Assembly (NCBI RefSeq): GCF_007859275.1
Contig: NZ_VOHC01000010.1
Location: 1 to 56,992, forward strand
Reading direction: 5' to 3'
Origin: Planomicrobium sp. CPCC 101079
Lineage (GTDB): Bacteria; Bacillota; Bacilli; Bacillales_A; Planococcaceae
Length of the DNA stretch: 56,992 bases
Below, in pieces: positions 49,250 to 56,992 of the stretch. The notes beneath the pieces were generated by a model. It was given only the letters and a program-made list of their open reading frames with translations, was not told the origin of the DNA and searched no databases. The translations under genes and the position numbers were made by a program. Position 1 is the first letter of the stretch. Every line of letters begins with the position of its first letter.

Positions 49250-50184
49250 CAAAAGGAATCACACAACGGGCAGTAGGGGAGACCATTGATGAATATTTGC
49301 TGATCAAGCAATCCGTCAAAGGCGTCACCACAACGGGCAACCCGTTCATATCGCTTGTCTTACAGGACAAAAGCGGAGATATCGAAGCGAAATTGTGGGA
49401 TACAAAAGAAGAACAGGAAAAAATGTTTGCAGCTGAAACCATTGTGCGGGTAGGAGGGGAAATCCATAATTACCGCGGAAAAAATCAATTGCGGATCAAA
49501 AGCATCCGTCCGGCCAAGCCGGAAGAAAACCAGTCGATCGCTGACTTGATGCCATCTTCTGAAAAAAGCACCGAACAATTGTCAGAAGAAGTGATGAGCT
49601 ATTTATTTGAAATGCAAAACCCTCAAATTCAGCGCATCACACGCCATATTTTAAAAAAATACCAACAAAAATTCCTGACATACCCGGCAGCTACAAGAAA
49701 CCACCACGATTATGTTTCCGGCCTTGCAGACCACGTTGTTTCCATGCTGCAGCTTGGGAAGGCGCTATGCGGCATTTATCCATCGTTGAACAAGGATTTG
49801 CTGTATGCCGGCATTATTCTTCATGACATTGGAAAAGTGTTTGAGTTGTCTGGCCCTATAGCTACAACTTATACCATCGAAGGAAACTTGATCGGGCATA
49901 TTTCCATCATGGTAACCGAAATAGCCAAAACAGCGGAAGAGCTTGAAATTGACGGAGAAGAAGTGCTGTTGCTCCAGCATCTTGTCCTGTCCCATCATGG
50001 AAAAGAAGAATGGGGGAGCCCGAAACGGCCGATGATTAAAGAAGCCGAAATCCTTCATTACATCGACAACATCGATGCCAAAATGATGATGCTCGACCGG
50101 GCGCTCGGTAAAACGAAACCTGGGGAATTCTCAGAGCGCCTGTTTGCCCTGGATAACCGTTCGTTTTATAAGCCGACGATTTAA
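49246..50184 (+). CDS. yhaM: 3'-5' exoribonuclease YhaM
   Basis: The 312-residue nuclease (B. subtilis YhaM, 314) has an N-terminal OB-fold (about 10-85, [20 protein letters not shown]) and an HD domain (about 155-300) with [29 protein letters not shown] and LSHHGKEEW holding the metal ligands. It degrades single-stranded RNA and DNA from the 3-prime end. The ATG at 49246 follows AAAGGAG; the longer frame from 49192 lies within yhaN. The coupled yhaO-yhaN-yhaM order points to joint nucleic-acid processing. Confidence 0.93.
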   Translation: MTKGITQRAVGETIDEYLLIKQSVKGVTTTGNPFISLVLQDKSGDIEAKLWDTKEEQEKMFAAETIVRVGGEIHNYRGKNQLRIKSIRPAKPEENQSIADLMPSSEKSTEQLSEEVMSYLFEMQNPQIQRITRHILKKYQQKFLTYPAATRNHHDYVSGLADHVVSMLQLGKALCGIYPSLNKDLLYAGIILHDIGKVFELSGPIATTYTIEGNLIGHISIMVTEIAKTAEELEIDGEEVLLLQHLVLSHHGKEEWGSPKRPMIKEAEILHYIDNIDAKMMMLDRALGKTKPGEFSERLFALDNRSFYKPTI

Positions 50185-50225
50185 AGTGGGCTTCTCATTA
50201 ATTTACTAAACAAATAATCAATAGC

Positions 50226-50267
50226 AAAAACCCGTTGTTATGGGTAGCCCATAACAACGGGTTTTAA
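50226..50267. terminator. Bidirectional terminator
   Basis: AACCCGTTGTTATGGG pairs with CCCATAACAACGGGTT around tag, with T on the plus side and TTTTTGC on the minus side. It ends yhaM and prsA. Confidence 0.92.
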
Positions 50268-50276
50268 TTTGCGCCC

Positions 50277-51164
50277 TTATTCAGCTGGTGCTGCTTCAGC
50301 GTTTAGAATGCTGTCCAAAGCGCCTTTTAAATCTTCATCTTTAATATCGATATTTGCGTCTTCCATCATCTTAGCGATTTTTGGAACAAGAGCCGCTTGA
50401 TCCGCTTTTGCAACTGCTAATTCAGTGCGGATCGCTTCTTTTTGGTCTTCAAGTGCCGGTTGATCTTCCACTTTGCGTTTTTCAAGAACTTGGATGACGT
50501 GGAATCCGTGCTGCGTTTGAACCGGTTCACTGATTTCGTCTACTTCCAAATTATAAGCCGCTTCTTCAAATTCAGGTACCATTGCGCCAGCGCCAAACCA
50601 GTCAAGGTTTCCGCCGTTTGCAGCTGACCCTGGATCCGTGGAGTTTTCTTCAGCCAATTTTGCGAAGTCAGCGCCTTCGTCCAATTGTTTTTTGATGTCT
50701 GCCGCAGTTGCTTCATCAGCAACCAAGATATGGCGGGCATTAAGCTCAGTGCCTTGGCGGTCATATTGTTTTTGAATTTCTTCGTCAGTGACTTCAACGT
50801 CTTCAGTCAATGCTTTTTCCTGAAGCAAATTCAAACGGATGACTTTTTTATAGCTTTCTTCTGTTTGGTTGTTTTGAGCAAGGAATTGGTCGAAGCTTTC
50901 GCCCATTTCTTCCTGTGATTTCTTATACTCTGCGTCTACTTCTTCGTCAGTGACTTCGTAGTTTTCGCCAAGCACTTTTTCAATCATAAGGATCTGAACA
51001 GCTTGTTCACCCACTGAAGCTTTCATTTCTTCATAAAGGTCGTTTTTTGTGATATCTCCCACTTCAGAAGATACGACAACTTCGCTGTCTGAACCGTTCC
51101 CGCTGCATGCGGATAAAGCTAGAACTGATGCAGCCAAAGTGACTGTTAAAAATGATTTTTTCAT
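50277..51164 (-). CDS. prsA: PrsA foldase lipoprotein
   Basis: The 295-residue extracytoplasmic chaperone has a lipoprotein signal with lipobox LSAC (Cys20), an N-terminal SurA-like helical region, and a parvulin peptidyl-prolyl isomerase domain (about 135-225: [33 protein letters not shown] and [14 protein letters not shown]). PrsA helps exported proteins fold and is usually essential in Bacillus. GGGAGCG precedes the ATG at 51164; the longer frame from 51179 includes that SD. The tail is alanine/proline-rich. Confidence 0.93.
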   Translation of the reverse strand: MKKSFLTVTLAASVLALSACSGNGSDSEVVVSSEVGDITKNDLYEEMKASVGEQAVQILMIEKVLGENYEVTDEEVDAEYKKSQEEMGESFDQFLAQNNQTEESYKKVIRLNLLQEKALTEDVEVTDEEIQKQYDRQGTELNARHILVADEATAADIKKQLDEGADFAKLAEENSTDPGSAANGGNLDWFGAGAMVPEFEEAAYNLEVDEISEPVQTQHGFHVIQVLEKRKVEDQPALEDQKEAIRTELAVAKADQAALVPKIAKMMEDANIDIKDEDLKGALDSILNAEAAPAE

Positions 51165-51426
51165 TATTTTCGCTCCCAACTTTCTTTCTTGATGCCAGTG
51201 TTACTATACCATAAAAGCTTAAAAAATCAAAAAGTTTCGTAAAAGTAAAATCCGGGTAAATAAAAGCGCACAAAAGTGATGAAGATTCTCACGGCTTGCC
51301 AGCAGCCCGGGCGTGGCTTCAGCCATTTTCTCCGCTACGGGATCTTTAGCTCACGCTCAACCAGCAGGAAAGGGGATGGTTTGAAGATTGGCTAACATGC
51401 CAATCCAATAGAATGCCCAACAAACT

Positions 51427-51458
51427 AAAAAGTTCATTTGCCAAAAGGCAAATGAACT
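51427..51458 (-). terminator. Terminator of the 61-aa membrane protein gene
   Basis: AGTTCATTTGCC (51431-51442) pairs perfectly with GGCAAATGAACT (51447-51458); on the minus strand TTTTTAG follows. The interval 51180-51426 holds a degenerate GC-rich extragenic sequence (about 51285-51380) and the prsA promoter region; no gene is evident. Confidence 0.9.
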
Positions 51459-51643
51459 TATGGGGTAAATTCTACGCCAACGTATAAGGATACTAGTAAA
51501 ATTGTGATTAATATATTAATCGTCCGAAATATTTTTTCATGATTTTCCTCAGGAATTTCCCGTGAAGTTACCAATGCTAATGTCATGCGGTTGATTTGAA
51601 ACAAGTAAAATACAGAGAAAACAACTACAAAGCCGATTAACAT
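51458..51643 (-). CDS. Small two-span membrane protein, 61 aa
   Basis: The protein has hydrophobic helices at about residues 1-15 and 42-58, joined by a charged loop with REIPEENHEKIFRTIN. I do not recognise it; it does not look like YhaL, which occupies the corresponding place in B. subtilis. A strong SD (GGGGAGGAA) precedes the ATG. It stands between prsA and the DUF3267-like gene on the same strand, with its own terminator. Confidence 0.7.
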   Translation of the reverse strand: MLIGFVVVFSVFYLFQINRMTLALVTSREIPEENHEKIFRTINILITILLVSLYVGVEFTP

Positions 51644-51703
51644 GAATTTCCTCCCCTCTGAACTTAGGTTCTAGTATAGCAAATCCGGGAAGAAAAAACA
51701 GGT

Positions 51704-52249
51704 TTAGGCCATCGGCTGAGGCACAAGAATTTCAAAGCCGGTATCTGTTTCTTCTATTAACGCATGTTTTGGAGAACGCGCTAAATTCCGCATGTAAATC
51801 AAATCAGGAACGCATAGGGCACAATGGTATGCAAGCAGCATCGCAAAATAATGGCTGAAAGCCGGCATCCAAATGCTCAAAGTGACAATGGCTGCATTAA
51901 TCAAAAAGAAAGGAGTGACCAAAGTAAAGATAAAACGTATTTTGGCCACTGGCTCAGCTATTTTCAGCGTAATGATGGGCATCAATCCCAATTGTTTTGT
52001 GAGAATCAGGCGTATGCATTTGCGGCATCCGAAAAGCGGAATAAAATGGCATACTTTGTGAAGCGGATAAATCCCTAAGATTGCCAGGATAAATGGCAGA
52101 AAGTACTGGTCGGATAAAGGATCGGTATAAACGATGTTGAGCGTGATATAGAAGCTGATGAATACACCAACTCCGATAAGCGCGGACATCATGAATAGCC
52201 GGTCGAATCCGTACTGTTTTTTTACGTTTATAGTTTTCCAGCAATGCAT
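51704..52249 (-). CDS. YhaJ-like DUF3267 membrane protein
   Basis: A 181-residue protein starting MHCWKTINVKKQYGFDRLF, with four hydrophobic segments and an HKVCHFIPLF motif (about 62-71) resembling the H-x3-H pattern of DUF3267 proteins. B. subtilis yhaJ lies in the same place near hpr. The function is unknown; the H-x3-H resembles site-2-protease-like sites but the usual acidic residue is lacking (HKVCH instead of HExxH). GGAG precedes the ATG at 52249 by 9 bases; the ATG at 52258 abuts the SD and was rejected. No clear terminator follows. Confidence 0.6.
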   Translation of the reverse strand: MHCWKTINVKKQYGFDRLFMMSALIGVGVFISFYITLNIVYTDPLSDQYFLPFILAILGIYPLHKVCHFIPLFGCRKCIRLILTKQLGLMPIITLKIAEPVAKIRFIFTLVTPFFLINAAIVTLSIWMPAFSHYFAMLLAYHCALCVPDLIYMRNLARSPKHALIEETDTGFEILVPQPMA

Positions 52250-52355
52250 GATTTGCATCTCCTACAAGTGAGAATTCTCTTATGAGTCGATACATACAAT
52301 ACAACTATTTTTAGAGAAAAGCAACCATAAAATTAAGGTATTTCAAGAATGTTTT

Positions 52356-52916
52356 TTATGGTTTTTCAGCAGTTTGGATAATGTGATTTTCTTCGCTGAA
52401 CCGGTTTTCGATGTTCTTGAAGGAAGCTTCGAAGATCTCCATAAAATCATCTCCGTAAATATTGCGGATAACGGCCATTACGTCCATGAATTCTGGAAAT
52501 CTTCCGTATAATTCCCGCAAAGGCAGAGACCCTTCGATAACTGAATGAGGAGTATCGTGGTATTTTTCAATCATTTCTTGCATCAACTCTTCGCCTTTTT
52601 TCGTCAGTTCAACATATGTATTGCGTTTATCGGTATCGCGTTTTGAGAAAGCCAATAATTCGCGTTCTTCCAGTTTTTTCGAAAAGTTAAAGGCTGTCGA
52701 GACATGCATCACACCAAATTTTGCCACGTCTGAAATAGAAGCGCCTTTTAAATGATAGGAGATCCATAGAATGTGGTGTTCATTAATATTTAAATCATAA
52801 GGTTTTATCCATAGTTGCCAATCTTTTTCGACTGCTTTCCATAACGCTTTTGATAATTGGCCTATGCGTTGGCTAAACAGCATGGCTTCTTTCATCGTGT
52901 ATTCTCGTTCACTCAT
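52356..52916 (-). CDS. hpr: MarR-family transition-state regulator Hpr (ScoC)
   Basis: The 186-residue regulator matches Hpr over its length: [59 protein letters not shown] (recognition helix) and [20 protein letters not shown]. In B. subtilis Hpr represses protease, sporulation and peptide-transport genes. The ATG at 52916 has a weak SD (GGGGGAAAG is far); residues [11 protein letters not shown] align with the Hpr N-terminus, so this start was kept, with ATG 52895 as alternative. Confidence 0.9.
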   Translation of the reverse strand: MSEREYTMKEAMLFSQRIGQLSKALWKAVEKDWQLWIKPYDLNINEHHILWISYHLKGASISDVAKFGVMHVSTAFNFSKKLEERELLAFSKRDTDKRNTYVELTKKGEELMQEMIEKYHDTPHSVIEGSLPLRELYGRFPEFMDVMAVIRNIYGDDFMEIFEASFKNIENRFSEENHIIQTAEKP

Positions 52917-53064
52917 TTAGGCACCAACTTTCCCCCGAAAGTATCTTCTCTTATTATAGCAGTAAAGCAACTACTATTAAAGTGCGAATAGTAAAAAAAT
53001 TTTAAAATAAGAAATCTTGTGAAATTTAGGTCGAAAGATTTTAGAAAAATCGGAATTCAACCAA

Positions 53065-53102
53065 AAAAATGCCGGCAGCTTTTCTTGTAAGCTGCCGGCA
53101 TT
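53065..53102 (-). terminator. Terminator of yhaH
   Basis: AATGCCGGCAGCTT (53069-53082) pairs perfectly with AAGCTGCCGGCATT (53089-53102), followed by seven T on the minus strand. Confidence 0.93.
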
Positions 53103-53106
53103 TTTA

Positions 53107-53532
53107 TTATTTTTCGTTTACGGAACTGCTCTGGTCTTCTTTATTATCTTTGCTCTCATTGTTTTTATCATCTTTTTTATCTTTGCTGATCGACTTTTGA
53201 AGTTCTTCAATTGATTTTTGGATTGCCAAAATCTCAAGCTGAAGATGTTCTTTAGCCGGAACCGTACTTTGCTGCCATGCTTCCATTGATTTTTTCAGTT
53301 CATCCATCGCGGCAGGAAGCTGGCTTTTAGATTCAGCCGTTAAAGCCGCTACAGATTCTTTTAGTTCGTTTACTTTCTCTTTTACTTCGGATAATCTGTC
53401 TTTCCAATCAGTAGAAGTGGATTTCACCGAAGTCCGGAGATCTTTACCTGATTGTGGAGTAGTAAATAATGTTGCTGCAGCTCCTGCTGCTAGCCCTGTC
53501 GCAAGCCCTATAAAAAATGTTGATGCTCTCAT
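53107..53532 (-). CDS. yhaH: YtxH-domain protein YhaH
   Basis: A 141-residue protein with a glycine/alanine-rich N-terminal span (FFIGLATGLAAGAAATLFTT, residues 6-25) and PQSGKDLR right after it, the YtxH signature, followed by a long charged coiled-coil region and a Lys/Asp/Glu/Asn-rich tail. Such proteins are often part of the general stress response; function unknown. AAAGGGG precedes the ATG. It lies between trpP and hpr as in B. subtilis. Confidence 0.85.
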   Translation of the reverse strand: MRASTFFIGLATGLAAGAAATLFTTPQSGKDLRTSVKSTSTDWKDRLSEVKEKVNELKESVAALTAESKSQLPAAMDELKKSMEAWQQSTVPAKEHLQLEILAIQKSIEELQKSISKDKKDDKNNESKDNKEDQSSSVNEK

Positions 53533-53615
53533 ATGCCAAACGCCCCTTTCATCTATACGGTTCTTTTCCTTTATTCCACTTAATTAAAACATAAAGATGA
53601 ATGGGGATTCAACGA

Positions 53616-53655
53616 AAAAAAGCTTTTCACCGGTTTTATCGGTGAAAAGCTTTTT
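53616..53655. terminator. Terminator of trpP
   Basis: AAAAAGCTTTTCACCG pairs with CGGTGAAAAGCTTTTT (53640-53655), with T-runs on both strands. Confidence 0.92.
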
Positions 53656-53657
53656 AA

Positions 53658-54188
53658 TTATACGCTTTGAGACACTGCAGTTTGCAGTTTTGAACGCTTG
53701 ACCAACGTAATTACAATCGGGAAAATGAGCGCAAATGCCACACCATTAAATAAGACGGCAGGCAAGACGACAGTTGTGAAAAGCAGTCCGAAAGGAATTT
53801 CTGCGCCGATAACGAATATTGCCGCTGACAAGAAAATCGTGCCGGACAAAATTGTGCCAAGGCCACATAAAACAACTGCTACCGGAAGTTTTGTTGCAAC
53901 TTTCTTAATGAGCAGTACAACTGCGAAAAAGACGAATGCAGTAATGAACTTATCGATAATGTTCGGGAAAAAACCGCCGGGGAATGTGGAAAACAGACCG
54001 GAAATCACACCAGTTGTCACTCCCAGCAAAAAGACGCTTTTAACATTCGGGAATAACAAGATTCCGACAAACATCATCGTTAGCATGAAATCGGGTTTCA
54101 TGCCCCCGTTAATTCCAGGGATGATCAAGTAAAGTGCTGCTCCTACGCTGACCAGCAGCGCCATTAAAACTAGATTTTTCGTATTCAA
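53658..54188 (-). CDS. trpP: Tryptophan transporter TrpP
   Basis: The 176-residue protein has five or six membrane spans and the TrpP-specific stretches GINGGMKPDFMLTMMFVGIL, FSTFPGGFFPNIIDK and LPAVLFNGVAFALIFPI. It is an ECF S-component-like tryptophan importer. The TTG start follows GAGGAGAG at 7 bases. The leader contains several NAG triplets around the SD, resembling the TRAP-binding site that represses trpP translation in B. subtilis. Confidence 0.9.
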   Translation of the reverse strand: MNTKNLVLMALLVSVGAALYLIIPGINGGMKPDFMLTMMFVGILLFPNVKSVFLLGVTTGVISGLFSTFPGGFFPNIIDKFITAFVFFAVVLLIKKVATKLPVAVVLCGLGTILSGTIFLSAAIFVIGAEIPFGLLFTTVVLPAVLFNGVAFALIFPIVITLVKRSKLQTAVSQSV

Positions 54189-54215
54189 TTCTCATCTCTC
54201 CTCAGCTCTACGCTT
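54189..54215 (-). promoter_or_regulatory. NAG-triplet cluster over the trpP ribosome-binding site (possible TRAP site)
   Basis: On the minus strand the leader reads TAG, GAG, GAG and GAG spaced by 2-4 bases, with two weaker AAG triplets upstream, covering the SD. TRAP binds up to 11 G/U-AG repeats spaced by 2-3 bases. Only about four good triplets are visible, fewer than a typical site, and the mtrB gene is not in the window. Confidence 0.3.
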
Positions 54216-54291
54216 TTTTGTCTTCCCGGTCGTATCCTCATGATCGCCGGCGAAAAACTTAACCTGATTCTATCTTTTATCAAGGCATAAA

Positions 54292-54723
54292 TCAAGTAAG
54301 GGAACTCAATTTTTCTTTTACTTCGTCCGCCAATTGCTGGATGCGTTCGGCGGTGAATTCTTTTTCTTTTGTTACCCATTTTGCTCCAAAACCGTCTGTC
54401 TCGCCATAGCGCGGGATGAAGTGCAAATGGAAATGTGCAACGCTTTGGCCAGCTTTGGCGCCGTTGTTGTTCAGTAAATTCATGCCAGCGGGTCCGAACG
54501 TTTCTTTAATGGCAGAAGCAATTTTCGGCACGACCGAAAACAAATCGGCCGCTTCTTGGGAGGTCAGATCGTATACCAGTGCCCGATGTGTTTTAGGGAC
54601 AATCAGCGTATGCCCTTTCGTCAAAGGCATGATATCCATAAAAGCATACACATTGTCATCCTCATAGATTTTCACACTTGGGATGTCGCCAGCAATAATC
54701 TTACAAAAAATACAGTTTTCCAT
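54292..54723 (-). CDS. hit: HIT-family nucleotide-binding hydrolase
   Basis: The 143-residue protein has the histidine triad HFHLHFIPRY (His97, His99, His101; His99 nucleophile), the N-terminal zinc Cys pair CIFC, and GHTLIVPKTH, matching Hit of B. subtilis, encoded beside ecsA in the same divergent arrangement. It hydrolyses nucleotide phosphoramidates or dinucleotides. The ATG at 54723 was chosen over 54732 because the purine-rich AGGATGAGG lies properly before it. Confidence 0.92.
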   Translation of the reverse strand: MENCIFCKIIAGDIPSVKIYEDDNVYAFMDIMPLTKGHTLIVPKTHRALVYDLTSQEAADLFSVVPKIASAIKETFGPAGMNLLNNNGAKAGQSVAHFHLHFIPRYGETDGFGAKWVTKEKEFTAERIQQLADEVKEKLSSLT

Positions 54724-54872
54724 ATTCCTCATCCTTTCATCGTTTCCCTTTTGGCAAGCAAGGAAATCCCGTTATTTCAAGTTTTGCTGTTCCTATTTTA
54801 TCATATTTAATTATCCACAAAAGAAATCATCTACCAGTTTTGATACAATATGATGAGAAAGAGGTGTTGGCA

Positions 54873-55622
54873 ATGGCAGTTTTGGAAGTTGAAGCGCTGA
54901 CGGGAGGCTATACACGAAAACCCGTTTTGCAGGATGTGACATTTTCGATCAAAAAAGGCGAACTTGTCGGATTAATCGGATTGAATGGTGCAGGGAAAAG
55001 TACGACGATCAAACATATCATCGGATTGATGCAGCCGAAATCAGGCGAAATTCGTTTGAATGGCAAATCGTTTGAAGATGATATGGATGCTTACCGATCA
55101 TCTTTTTCTTATATACCAGAAACGCCGGTTTTATATGAAGAATTGACGCTTCGGGAGCATTTGGAATTGACCGCCATGGCTTATGGGCTGGATTCCGCGA
55201 CATTTGAAACCCGGTCAGCAGAATTGTTGAAAGAGTTCCGGATGGAAAAACGGCTTCGTTGGTTTCCATCCCATTTTTCAAAAGGGATGCGCCAAAAAGT
55301 GATGATTATGAGTGCATTTCTAGTGAATCCGTCCCTATACATTATTGATGAGCCATTTGTGGGACTAGATCCGCTTGGCATCAAATCGCTTTTGGACCAA
55401 ATGGAGCAACAAAAGAAAAAAGGGGCATCGGTTCTGATGTCCACCCACATTTTATCGACAGCTGAACGTTATTGCGACCGGATTATTTTGCTGCATAACG
55501 GGCGTGTACGGGCAAGCGGCACGATGGCTGACTTACGGAAAGCATTCAATATGCCGGATGCTTCACTGGATGATTTGTATATTGCAATGACCGAGGATGA
55601 ACTTAATGAAGAATTTGCATAA
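54873..55622 (+). CDS. ecsA: ABC transporter ATPase EcsA
   Basis: A 249-residue ATPase (B. subtilis EcsA, 247). Walker A GLNGAGKST (about 38-46), signature FSKGMRQKVMIMSAFLVNP, Walker B LYIIDEPFVGLDP and H-loop LMSTHILS are intact. With EcsB it affects protein secretion, competence and intramembrane proteolysis by RasP, possibly through peptide export. AAAGAGGTG precedes the ATG; the longer frame from 54840 has no SD. Confidence 0.92.
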   Translation: MAVLEVEALTGGYTRKPVLQDVTFSIKKGELVGLIGLNGAGKSTTIKHIIGLMQPKSGEIRLNGKSFEDDMDAYRSSFSYIPETPVLYEELTLREHLELTAMAYGLDSATFETRSAELLKEFRMEKRLRWFPSHFSKGMRQKVMIMSAFLVNPSLYIIDEPFVGLDPLGIKSLLDQMEQQKKKGASVLMSTHILSTAERYCDRIILLHNGRVRASGTMADLRKAFNMPDASLDDLYIAMTEDELNEEFA

Positions 55623-56811
55623 TGTGTGGTCAAAGCGGCTTCAGAAATACGTGGTTGAAGTCCAAAATTATTTAAAATACGTGTTCACTGGCCATATTGC
55701 GGTGGTGCTGTTGTTTGCCATCGGCGCGGCCGGCTACGCCTATAGCGAATGGGTGCAAAACATTCCCCCGGAATTCCCGGGAGCTTGGCTATTGGCAGTA
55801 GTTTTTGGGGTGTTATTGGCTTATAGCCCGCCGACAACGTTGCTGAAAGAAGCAGATGCAGTATACTTTTTGCCGCTTGAAAGCAAATTGGATGAGTTTC
55901 TGAATCCGGCATTAAAATGGACATTTTTCTCGCAGCTATATTTGCCGGTTGTGGCGTTTGTTGTGTCTCTGCCCATGGTAAATGCCCTATACGGATTGGA
56001 TTCCGCTTTATTGATCGGGTTGCCGATTTTACTGTTGCTATTGAAATGGTGGAATATCCAGACGGAATTTTCGTTCCGAAAAGCGAAAGCCGGGCAACAG
56101 GCATGGGTGGATCGCCTTGTCCGCTTTCTTGCCGTACTTTTGTTTGTTTATTTCTATATAGATGAACAGTTATTATTTGCGGTTGTTGTATTATTTATCA
56201 TTATCATTTACGGCCGGTGGGTAAAACAGCAGGCAGTCGGCAAACCGTTTGCTTATGGGCACTTTATCGCGCTCGAAGAAAATCGGATGCTGCGCTTTTA
56301 CCAGTTCGCCAATTACTTCACAGATGTTCCGCATATAAAAGGCAAAATCAAGGCGCGTTCTTGGCTCAACTGGATTTACCGCTTTATCAAACCAGGACCC
56401 AAAAACGCCCACCTTTATTTGGTGTGGCGCACGTTTATCCGGTCGGATGAATTGTTTTATCTATGGATCCGATTGACTGTCATTTTGATGGCCGGCGCTT
56501 GGCTGATTCCGTTTCCGGTTGCGGTCGCCATTTTTGCTGCGGCGCTGGCATTTGCTTCAGCTATCCAGGTGTGGCAAGGGCTGAATAAGACCCAGCATTT
56601 CCGGATGGATAATTTGTTCCCGTTGACTCAGTTTAATAGAGAGCAAGCGGTTTGGAAGCTGGTGTTGATCGTTCAAACGGTGCAAGCGGTTCTTACAGCG
56701 CTTGTTTTAGTGCTGGCTGGGATGTTCCTTACTGCTTTAGCCGCTTTTGTAATCATCGTTTTGGTATCATTGCTTACGGTGTCGGTTTCAAAGAAAAATA
56801 AGAAGAAATAA
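55606..56811 (+). CDS. ecsB: ABC transporter permease EcsB
   Basis: The 401-residue membrane partner of EcsA (B. subtilis EcsB, 408). It has about 8-10 hydrophobic segments and the central cytoplasmic HFIALEENRMLRFYQFANYF and PHIKGKIKARSWLNW typical of EcsB. The start at 55606 lies 9 bases from GAGG and 17 bases inside ecsA; the ATG at 55597 abuts the SD. A strong terminator follows, so an ecsC gene, if present, is transcribed separately. Confidence 0.92.
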   Translation: MKNLHNVWSKRLQKYVVEVQNYLKYVFTGHIAVVLLFAIGAAGYAYSEWVQNIPPEFPGAWLLAVVFGVLLAYSPPTTLLKEADAVYFLPLESKLDEFLNPALKWTFFSQLYLPVVAFVVSLPMVNALYGLDSALLIGLPILLLLLKWWNIQTEFSFRKAKAGQQAWVDRLVRFLAVLLFVYFYIDEQLLFAVVVLFIIIIYGRWVKQQAVGKPFAYGHFIALEENRMLRFYQFANYFTDVPHIKGKIKARSWLNWIYRFIKPGPKNAHLYLVWRTFIRSDELFYLWIRLTVILMAGAWLIPFPVAVAIFAAALAFASAIQVWQGLNKTQHFRMDNLFPLTQFNREQAVWKLVLIVQTVQAVLTALVLVLAGMFLTALAAFVIIVLVSLLTVSVSKKNKKK

Positions 56812-56849
56812 ACCAAACCCTGCATCAGAAAGATGCAGGGTTTGGTTTT
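56811..56849 (+). terminator. Terminator of ecsAB
   Basis: AACCAAACCCTGCATC (56811-56826) pairs perfectly with GATGCAGGGTTTGGTT (56832-56847), followed by TTC. Confidence 0.9.
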
Positions 56850-56850
56850 C

Positions 56851-56992
56851 AGGCTGTCGAGAAATTCTTGTTGCTCTTTTCACATTGCGCTCCAGGCGGA
56901 CGCTTTCTTATCAGTAGTCAAGCCTTTTTCTTTTACAGAAGAGGGGAATGAGGGAAGCGTAGGCAGCGGGCTTTCCGTTCCGGCGCTCGCTT
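56851..56992. repeat. Composite extragenic repeat, cut by window end
   Basis: 56851-56907 is the inverted copy of 13604-13660, and 56892-56992 is a direct copy of 38361-38462. The two modules share the AGGCGGACGCTTTC core, showing that all belong to one mosaic repeat family. The element continues past the window. Confidence 0.8.

Noticed and set aside
51285..51380. A GC-rich intergenic patch as a further copy of the extragenic repeat
   Set aside because: It shares general character (cccgggc, ctacggga, agcaggaaagg) but I could not align it confidently to any module at the other three loci.
1..56992. tRNA, rRNA, CRISPR, prophage or plasmid replication features
   Set aside because: No cloverleaf-like sequence, rRNA core, regularly spaced direct repeats, integrase, capsid or replication gene was seen. 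Small RNAs without clear structure could have been missed by eye.

Overview
The window looks like chromosome of a Gram-positive, Bacillus-related bacterium, most likely a Planococcaceae member (Planococcus or a close relative). The evidence is purine-rich Shine-Dalgarno (SD) sites before almost every gene, frequent GTG/TTG starts, many rho-independent terminators, lipoprotein signals, and gene order close to Bacillus subtilis. Runs recalled from B. subtilis order are queG-trmL, yhcX-pgcA-yhcY-yhcZ, and a long block bmrC-bmrD-yheE-yheB-yheA-yhaR-yhaQ-yhaP-yhaO-yhaN-yhaM-prsA-hpr-yhaH-trpP-hit-ecsA-ecsB. The genus is an inference. No rRNA, tRNA, CRISPR array or prophage was seen.

Layout. 0-0.12 kb: right end of an IS3-family element. 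0.15-13.1 kb: mostly housekeeping genes: B3/B4 protein, queG-trmL, purine permease with a PurR-type operator, aldo/keto reductase, truncated DinB relic, RNA pseudouridine synthase, BdbC/thioredoxin pair, yhcX, pgcA and an AirSR-like two-component system. 13.1-13.7 kb: GC-rich extragenic repeats. 13.7-15.0 kb: an RsgA-type GTPase behind a short leader ORF and terminator that look like a ribosome-controlled attenuator. 15.2-18.3 kb: ehuBCDA ectoine uptake operon. 18.4-25.0 kb: accessory catabolic cluster (ACAD11-type acyl-CoA dehydrogenase, acyl-CoA ligase, APH-like kinase, phosphotriesterase-like lactonase, cytochrome P450). 25-34.3 kb: membrane proteins, metal transporters, chromate transporter with kynU-kynB, a catalytically dead ArsC-like protein and a UspA protein, several preceded by sigma-B-like promoters. 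34.4-38.3 kb: BmrCD-type heterodimeric ABC exporter behind its own leader ORF and terminator. 38.3-39.4 kb: IS110 relic and repeats. 39.4-56.8 kb: the conserved yhe-yha-ecs block. The window ends inside another copy of the extragenic repeat.

How it works together. The most interesting unit is the 18.4-25.0 kb cluster. Human ACAD11 fuses an APH-like kinase to an acyl-CoA dehydrogenase, and here the two halves are separate neighbouring genes next to an acyl-CoA ligase and a probable lactonase. That suggests a pathway from gamma-lactones or 4-hydroxy acids to beta-oxidation: lactone opening, CoA activation, 4-phosphorylation, then dehydrogenase-assisted phosphate loss. The second notable theme is ribosome-linked regulation: three short, well-initiated leader ORFs precede rsgA-like, CNNM-type and bmrC-type genes, and in the first the leader coding sequence can pair with the 5-prime arm of the terminator.
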